Source: Choanephora cucurbitarum
Taxonomy: Eukaryota > Mucoromycota > Mucoromycetes > Mucorales > Choanephoraceae
NCBI GenBank assembly: GCA_025331435.1
Contig: JAIWNI010000130.1
Location: 1 to 64,000, forward strand
Length of the DNA: 64,000 bases
Direction: 5' to 3'
This document shows, piece after piece, positions 56,498 through 64,000 of the stretch. Under the pieces are notes generated by a model. That model had not been told where the DNA came from and did no database searches. It worked only from the letters and a program-made list of their open reading frames with translations. Both the position numbers and the translations under genes were made by a program. How positions within the stretch are numbered: position 1 is the first letter of the stretch; each line of letters begins with the position of its first letter.

Positions 56498-56751
56498 TTT
56501 TCCTTTCCTTTCCTTTCCTTTCTACTTTCCGGGCCTTCCTTTCCTTTCCTTTCATTTCCGTGTTCCTGTTTCCTTACTTTTCCTTTTCCTTCCTTTCCCT
56601 TTCCTTTCCTTTCCTTTCCTTTGCCTTTCCTTTCCTTTCCTTTCTTTCTTTTCCTTTTTCTTTTCTTTTCTTTTTCTTTTCTGTTCTTTTCTTTTCTTTT
56701 CTTTTTCTTTTTTTCTTTTCTTTTCTTTTCTTTTCTTTTCTTTCTTTCTTT
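56498..56751 (+). repeat. TTTCC pentanucleotide microsatellite, interrupted copy
   Basis: This copy contains non-repeat stretches (for example CTACTTTCCGGGCC and GTGTTCCTGTTT at about 56521-56572) absent from the other two copies, possibly poorly resolved assembly within the tract. Confidence 0.95.
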
Positions 56752-56861
56752 TCATGCAGATTTAAAGCGCCTTCGAAATGCAATGCCAGCATTTTCATTC
56801 GGAGGCTCAAAGCCACTCCCAAACCAACCACGTCCTAAAGTTCATCTCTACTAATTACTTT

Positions 56862-56916
56862 CCTTCTTCTTCTTCTTCTTCTTCTTCTTCTTCTTCTTCT
56901 TCTTCTTCTTCTTCTT
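56862..56916 (+). repeat. CTT microsatellite (block 2, right arm)
   Basis: About 18 uninterrupted CTT units. Confidence 0.97.
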
Positions 56917-58177
56917 TGACGCGTGCTGAGTGAAGGTCTCTTGCGAGTCATGAGTAATTGACGTTGATTGTTGCATTCCGGACTACTCTCGATAGCTCCT
57001 GTTTCCGATAAACTCTCAAGCAGTGCAGATCACTTTCCCACAGACCTTAGCCTTATGGTGTATTGGTCTTGTACCTGTGCATCAGCTCTTCCGTTTTTTT
57101 TTAGGGATTACTCAGAGAGGTGAACGCTGTATGGCAGTGAAAGCAAAGTATGATCCAATTTTTGTCTTTCCATTTACTTGAGAAAGTCTCTCTCAACCTT
57201 GACATCCGTATTGTGGTTAACCTTCAGATCTGTTCCCTCTTATGCACTTTTTGACGTATAGTACAGCTTGGGTCCAAGCTTTGCCTCTGGTTTTCATGTT
57301 AGCCTCCGAGTAACAAGCAGCCTCTGTTCCAATGTATCTTTGTATCATAATCTTCAGTGAAGAGAGTGAGGGTGATGGAGGACGCCCAACCTTTACCATG
57401 CTTGCTGACTCTCGATCGCCTTCTTTCATAATTACTGGTCAACTGTCTCTTCCTGTCTCTTCCTGTCTCTATTCTTTTTTGTTTTTCTTACTTTTTTCTT
57501 TCTTGATCCAAGTCCTGATAGTTGACAGCTATACTGCTGCTAGTCGCTTAGGGCGGGGTGGGGGTAAGGATTAGCCTCATCCTGTATTCGAAAACCAGAA
57601 GCGAGCACACGTCCTTCTTCCGAGGGTTGGATTGTGTTGCTCACTAGATCCACATTCGCGGCCTTGTCATCGTCATGAGCGGATTGTGCTTTTTTTTTTT
57701 TTTTGGTATGAGTGGCATTATGGGAGGTTTTAGTGACTGGTGACCAGAGAGTCTTCTCAGACTGGATGATCTCGAAAGCCCAAACATACGCAGAAAGAAC
57801 GTTGTGTGTCAACACAAAGTTGCAGACAGTGGAAGTCTACTCTTTGATCAGTACAACACCGGGTGCAAAGTCTTGCGGACCGCTAAGGCTTCAGCCAGAC
57901 CCGTTTGTAAGAGAGAGGGAGAGAGAGGGAGCAGATAACAAACTTGGTCGTTTTTTTTCATTGGGATAGAGCAACTGATTGTTGAAGGTGATTTGCCGGA
58001 AGGAGCTATAGATTGATTGCTTCGCACTGTCATTGGACACCTATTGTTGAATATCTTCTTCTCTTGACAACAGGAGAGGAAGATGCTCAGAAGGACCATC
58101 CACCATCTGTCTTGGCATGGAGGCAAGAGCACTACAAGGTGTCTGACAATAGCCCCCAGAACCCTTTTTCTTTTCCG

Positions 58178-58328
58178 TTCATTTCATTTCATTTCATTTC
58201 ATTTCATTTCATTTCGTTTCATTTCGTTTCATTTTTTTCGTTTCATTTCGTTTCATTCGTTTCATTTCGTTTCATTTCGTTTCATTTCGTTTCATTTCGT
58301 TTCATTTCGTTTCATTTCGTTTCATTTC
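58178..58328 (+). repeat. ATTTC/GTTTC microsatellite (block 2, right arm)
   Basis: About 30 pentamers with one TTTTTTC interruption. Confidence 0.97.
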
Positions 58329-60730
58329 CGTATTCTTTGTTCTTCTTATGAACTTATTTATGGTACAACACCAAGATGGACGTGCTTGGTTTTTGACGCA
58401 TTTTTGAAAGGTACCCTCTCCGTTGTTATTGCATTTCTCAGTATTGTTGCCTTGCATAACCAAGTGGTACCTGGGCTGGTGATTCAGTCAGCTTAGCTAT
58501 GTTGGCGCGACTCGCTGTAAAGTCGATGGATGACACATCATCATGAGCAATCCGGCTCAACCCTTTTCTTTTCTTTTATTTTCCTTTTTTTTTTTCATCC
58601 CCACTTAATATGCTTTCTGTTGATTAGAGGTACTCTTTACCTTCTCGTGATTAATCCTGTTCGTATCAAGATCATTGACTTGATTTTGAGAACCAAAAAG
58701 TAAAAAAGAAATAAGTTAAAATAAATAAAAACCACATCTTGTAGGCTCTAGTTTCTTATGTTTGCTTATGTTTGTTTCGCTTATAGTCAAACTGTTTGTT
58801 TGTACTCGAAACATTAACAATGACTTGTCAAGAGCATTTTATGTAAGTGTAGCTGCCAGTGACTGTTTGAGACGATGAAAAGCCGTATGATCCATAAAAG
58901 CAAAAAAGAAAAAAAAAAGACCAAGAGCTCCAACAGGATTGTAGAGACCATGAAACGATTGTCGCGCTAGTAACTTGGTTGAAGAGTGTTGATGTTCCTG
59001 AGATACACACCCCTATACCTAGCATGTTGTTGGATCATATGGCATTTCGATACTGAAAGCGATGCTTTTTTCCAACAGTTTTGCCACTTTCAAATTGGGC
59101 AATCTTAGATCTCGGTATGTATTTGAGATAGCTGCGATTATTTGACTTCAATAACCAATTGAAGCGAATTTTAGCATAAAATATCTTACGCACTTCTCTC
59201 TGTTCAGCTGCTTTATTCTATACAACGACCTTTGGTTTTCATTATTGGTGTTGATTATATGGCTAGATGAGATCTCATTATGGGTATGCAAGCCTAGATC
59301 GACTTGAAAGAAGAAAATGTAATATATGTACATATAACTAGATTTCGAGCAATCCATAAATAAAATTACAAGCAATATGTAGATTAAATGAAATGCTACC
59401 ATGACAATCCAATCCAATTTACACTACATACAATACCGAAGACGTATTTGGTCATGCGAATCCTTATGTATGCATGGTCAATTGAGCACCACAAGCGGCA
59501 ACCTTGCTGTATCCTTCAGTCGATTTGTTTCTATCTCGGACTGGTATGGGATCATTGTTTCAGCCTATCTTTGCAGGAAAGCATATGTTGCTGTCTCTCT
59601 TCTTTGGAGGCCAAATTGGAAATACAATAGTCGCTTTATTTAAAAGTGTGCATATTTATGAAAGATAGGAAGAGATCATGGATTGTTTGTTTGATAAAGA
59701 TAGTTTTTCATCAAAATATCTAAGAACATCAGGTTTGTTTTAGAAGATAAAGATAGCGGGTTTTGAATATGACATGAAGCGTATGCAAGCTCACATACAA
59801 ATCTTGTCAAATCTTAATGTTGTTTATCTAACAGACTTGATTTAAGAGGCTCTCTATACGCACAAAGATAGTATTAATCAGCATCAAACTACCGTTGATT
59901 GCTGTATGTCATTTATCAAGGCACATAACATAGGTTTGTGCGCCCTTTTAGCTTTGATGATTTTTTATTGTATTCTCTATCTTTGCGTATGTGGTATTCA
60001 AGTTGTTTTGTTTTTGAAAAAAGCCTCCATTAAAGAAAGAAAAGTCAACTCTCAATGACATTTTTTCTTTGTTATATAGCGACATCTAAATCAGGTGCAT
60101 TTTTAGCAGTGAGCCAATCCTAAACAACATCATAAACCAGCCTGGTATGCTGTACCTGAATGAATTCAATCAAGGTGTAAGGTAAACCAAAATGATCGAG
60201 ATAAGCATGTTGCTTTATCTTGATTTAAACTAGTTTCAAAGTCAAAATGAAGAATAGCGAAAGTCTAATAAGGAAAATTGTACTTCAATAAAACAATTGA
60301 TTATCTGTACCTGAATATTGATTTAAACCAAGTATGATTATATACCAATGCAACTGTTATATAGGCTAAGGTATAACACAGTATACTCTTTTTTTTTATC
60401 CCTGAGTACATTTGGACATTAGAATGCTCACATGGATCAGGCAGAGTGGAGTGAACGTAGCAACTACCATCTTTATAAGCATTATACACTATATTTTTCT
60501 CGACCATAATATTAGGTTTCATGTGTGTTTAATGGGCATCAATAGCTTAAAATTCATGTTCGTGCTATTGAATGCTCGCTCTCGGCTATCCTGCAAAAGC
60601 CAGTTGTTATTTGTACAGCCTATTTCGGAACTCATGTTGATTCAGAGAACGCGTTTCACAAAAAAAAAGTTTAAAAGAAAAGTCAGACGTGTTTAAATTC
60701 TCTCTTTCTTTTTTCTTTGTCTTCACCAAT

Positions 60731-62975
60731 ATGAAAGTAAATTCAAAGCTGGAAAAGCATTTGTTGGAAGACATGTTTGAAAGATCCTTATTTTCGGATC
60801 TCTCGCTCGTCTTTCTTCATCCTTCTTTCCCTATTGCTATGCGATACAATGTACATAAAGCGATTGTCAGTCAATCTCCTTTTTTACACAAGTTGTTAGA
60901 ACACGCTTCACAAAACGATATACATACCACACTCAATATCGATATGGCTAAAGCACTTTCCAACTGCGAATTTATTTTGGCGCCCTCACATCATATTGTA
61001 CGCCGACAGTGGCAAAAGACAGAGTCCAAATCATCTCAAAAATCAAATAAAAGTGATCGATTACTGTCCTCACATATTCGCTTTGTGCTCAAATGGATGT
61101 ATTGTCTCAACAAGCAGGACTTGATGAGAAACATGGACGATAGCGACACATTACACATCTTATCGGTTGCAGTCTTATTTGATCTTCATGACCTAACACA
61201 GGCATGTGTGCATCGATACACACAGGATCAGCTTTCACTCGATAGTGTCATGCGAGATCTCGACACTGTCTGTCAACTACCACGTGGTCATCCTGCCTAT
61301 CTACAACTCAGAGATGCTGCTCTCTTACTGCTCTTTCGCTTTGGGCCTGAGAATGCAAACCGTCTAGCTATGTTGCCTGCCGATTACATGGCTGATGTTT
61401 TGTCTGCTGATCTCCTGTTTGTCGAGTGCGAGTTTGATCGTTATCGTCTATTGCGTGCTGTCCTGATGGCATACATGCAATCCATCGGTAAAATTACCTG
61501 GACAGCATCAGGGCCAGTGGATCAAAATGCGAAACGATTATCTGGCTTTGTCCGGCCTTTACGACCTATGTTAAGTACAACCACAGCCACAACTAGCCTT
61601 TCAGCTGATACTGTACGATCTCGTAAACGAAGACGTATACCCTCTCAAGAACTTGAAGATACTGCTGATCTACTCAGCACAAAACAACCTCGTTTAAATC
61701 GTCTAAGTTTTTCAGCACTAGTGCCATTCCAAAAACTGTTGGCCGACGCTACCTCAGGGGACATTATTGATAAAGCCACTGTTTTGTCTTATCTGTTACG
61801 TACCACAGTCAATTACAGCAACATGTCATTCGAACAGTTGACTTGTGTACGACAAGATGGCATTGTGGATGAAGGGATCGTATTTCGTGCATTATGGCAA
61901 CGTGAGGCACTTGAACGCGTCCTGTTTCCATTGACTTATCATCAACAAACTCAGCTTCAGTCCAGTCGATCCGCCTCGCCTATACCAGCCACCATTCGAG
62001 AAGGAGACGATCAAGAGAGAAGCAAAGCACTAAACGAATATTTTGATGTAGATCAGTCTGAAGCACAAGAAAAACGACGCATTCTTTTGTTGGGCACTCC
62101 TAAATTCCGATTTCGTTCTTCTGTCTATCTTGATCCACCATCACTGGAAAACGGCTGGAGTTGCGAGGAGAAATATGCTTCTAATGAAGTCATTAGTGAT
62201 GAGCTGGCCAATGTTTTTGATGATGATGATGACGATGAAAGTGATCATTCTGTCTGGTCTGCGTCAGAAGATGAGGAGCAGACATCAAGTCAGATTGTTC
62301 AGTCTGCTCTTGACAATCTTGATATACTACCCAAGAAATCAAAGAAATCAAAACGAGTGGTCACAAAGACACCTTACAAGCTATATAGAAAGATATTTTA
62401 TTCTGAAGCCGAGACGATCCTTGGAGTATCATACCGTGTTCAAATTGAAGCTCAAGTGATGCCACGACCACCGTCTTTTTATTCAGGATGACGATCTGGA
62501 GAAGCTGCAGGAAGAACTCTTGTATTCGGATCATCATGAAGATGAGCTTGTCATGGTTTGCCGTTTTGAACTTCAGCGTGATATGCAACAAATTTCGACT
62601 GCTCTTGTGGAAATAAAGAAGGAAAAAGATCAGCAAGATACCATCATGTCCCAAAAGAAGCAACAGCCGATCATTCCTGTCAATCCCCCAAACAGTCAGA
62701 ATTATCGTATCAATACACAGTTGCGAGACAAGACTAGGATTCATTATTGGATCTATTGTCTTAACCGACATGAAGGCATTCTTGAGAATGAACAGATCGA
62801 TCCTGAAGACAGAGCCTTAGTAGCAGTGACAGAACAAAGTGAACGAGAGAATGGTGAACCAGGTGAAATGGGCCCAGGTTATGTAGGACAGGTCTTGGTT
62901 GAAGCAGACCTTCAAAAAGGCGTTCAAATTGATACCACAGTAGCACTTGAAATTTTCGGATTTCATAAAGTTTAA
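60731..62975 (+). CDS. BTB/POZ-domain protein, copy 2 (one late frameshift)
   Basis: Same gene as 20593-22835. Here the start is good: ATG at 60731 leads in frame through the BTB domain, the BACK-like helices, the basic patch and the Asp run. An extra C near 62468 (ACGACCACCG against ACGACACCG) then shifts the frame and ends it at 62491; the rest of the protein continues in another frame from about 62470 to 62975. The two copies carry different single-base faults at opposite ends, so each supplies the part the other lacks. That is expected from random base-call errors on one functional gene and less so from shared decay. Confidence 0.85.
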
Positions 62976-63077
62976 AACCCAATCAGATCTATTCCAAAGT
63001 CGATCCCCTTTTTGTCATAAATTAATTCTAAAAAAAAATTAAACTGGTTTCTCTCTTTTTTTTTCTAACTTATTATT

Positions 63078-64000
63078 ATGGTCGAATTCTCACTCAAGGC
63101 ACAGACATATTCTGTTGTGAGTTTAAGTGTAGTTGGGCTGATGAGTCTATATTTGTTGTCGGGGGAATCGTCAACTGAATCTCGATCGGCATTCGTTGAT
63201 TGTACTTTATAGACCTATCCCCGAGAATCAGACCTTGTGCTCCCACTGACATCATTTAACCACGGAAGCTATGGGACTCCATCAGAGCATCGGTCTCGAA
63301 TCTCACTCAGTAGACGGTATCAATGCTATAGTGGCTACCATTGTAACTGGGACTTTCCTCATCGATGTTATCGACGTGCAGAACCTGCAACTGAATTTAA
63401 CCGAAGTAAGTAAAGCCATGTAAGTTCTCTCTCTCTCTTTGTAGGTTTCTTTTGCTTACAGACAAACTGATTGTATGTGACAGGTTAGACTATAAGCTGG
63501 CAAGCCAGATGATTGCGCCGTTTCTATCATTTCGACCAAGAGATCTATCACGCCATTTTGCAGAATCATCCTATTTTTGCTTGTAGGCGATTATTATTAC
63601 ACAACTGATGTTTGAGAGTATGTGGTGTCTATTAGGACAAGATCTGATGGCACCAAAACAGCAATACACAACTCTCAGGAGGTGATACCAACATGTGGGT
63701 CAGTCAACTTGTTCAATCGTGAACGGACAGAGACACAGCCTAATGTGACAGTGGGTTACATTCGATCTGACTATCTTGTCAAACTGGACGATTTCAGCTT
63801 GATCAAGCCAAATGAAGGTGAAGGTTATCAGATTGGTGTTGGTAGTAACTTTCCTTGGGTTCATGCATTGCCTCGGTTTAAATACATTATGATCAATACA
63901 GTAAGTAGCACTATGGTTCTCTCATGATAAGTACTGAACATCTTCTTTTGTGATAGGGACCTCATTGGCACCCTGATCTCAAATGGGGACCTAATAAGGA
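63078..64000 (+). pseudogene. PC-esterase, copy 2: disrupted and cut by the window end
   Basis: Corresponds to 22938-23841. Roughly twenty small changes, mostly 1-nt insertions, lie between about 63200 and 63730 and break exons 1 and 2. From 63730 the exon 2 end, the intron at about 63901 and the start of exon 3 are again identical to copy 1. Part of exon 3 and exon 4 lie beyond the window. Confidence 0.7.

Larger units (their letters stand above)
46505..59121 (-). repeat. Right arm of inverted-repeat block 2 (12.6 kb)
   Basis: Reverse complement of 31339-43910 and direct copy of 6501-18986. It contains every arm feature in the same order, with length differences mainly in simple repeats. 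Confidence 0.95.
59122..64000 (+). repeat. Second copy of the start of the single-copy segment
   Basis: Direct repeat of 18987-23841. Nearly identical up to about 63190, then heavily altered to about 63730, then identical again to the window end. It includes the membrane-protein fragments (59388-60130), the BTB gene and the first half of the PC-esterase gene. Confidence 0.95.

Noticed and set aside
1..64000. A plastid or mitochondrial genome, because of the quadripartite inverted-repeat plan
   Set aside because: No organelle rRNA, tRNA or respiratory or photosynthetic genes; the genes present are nuclear types with spliceosomal introns.
1..64000. A 2-micron-like plasmid with its own flip recombinase
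   Set aside because: No tyrosine-recombinase-like motif or partition gene is visible in the arms or spacer; only the geometry is similar.

Overview
The window looks like AT-rich nuclear DNA of a fungus. I favour an early-diverging lineage such as Mucoromycota. The convincing genes contain short spliceosomal introns (about 50-85 nt, GTAAGT-type donors and TAG/CAG acceptors) and encode a BTB-domain protein, a PC-esterase, an ENPP-type phosphodiesterase and a RhoGAP. Homopolymer tracts, microsatellites and small TA-flanked MITEs are abundant. The lineage call is inference from gene style and base composition; no marker gene is present.

The main content is architecture. Two arms of about 12.6 kb in inverted orientation flank a spacer of about 2.6 kb. 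This block occurs twice. Block 1 is left arm 1-3907 (cut by the window start), spacer 3908-6500 and right arm 6501-18986. Block 2 is left arm 31339-43910, spacer 43911-46504 and right arm 46505-59121. The spacer lies in opposite orientation in the two blocks. Between the blocks is a single-copy stretch, 18987-31338, and its first 4.85 kb recur after block 2 (59122-64000). The window is therefore a direct repeat with a period of about 40.1 kb, with the plan single-copy / arm / spacer / inverted arm. That fits a tandem duplication, a 40,135-bp circle read about 1.6 times with both flip isomers represented, or an assembly artefact of the same shape. Both inner arm ends coincide exactly with the terminus of a 234-bp TA-flanked MITE, which points to a fold-back or inverted-repeat recombination origin.

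The single-copy stretch carries the credible genes. In order they are a BTB/BACK-like gene (+), a four-exon PC-esterase (+), a convergent seven-exon ENPP-like phosphodiesterase (-), a three-exon RhoGAP (-) and a decayed Ty3/gypsy-like gag-protease fragment that abuts the outer end of the left arm. The arms hold almost no recognisable genes. They carry tandem and simple repeats, a perfect-looking 82-bp foldback MITE, a small secreted cysteine-rich ORF, a three-helix membrane-protein ORF and scattered membrane-like exons I could not assemble.

Nearly every conserved gene carries one to three small frameshifts. The duplicated copies differ mostly by 1-nt indels, many in homopolymers, and two patches (about 2200-2520 and 63190-63730) are especially error-rich. 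This pattern looks like an incompletely polished long-read assembly, although real decay cannot be excluded from sequence alone. The four main genes do not form an obvious pathway. Their shared interest is that they lie on a segment that appears duplicated or amplified.
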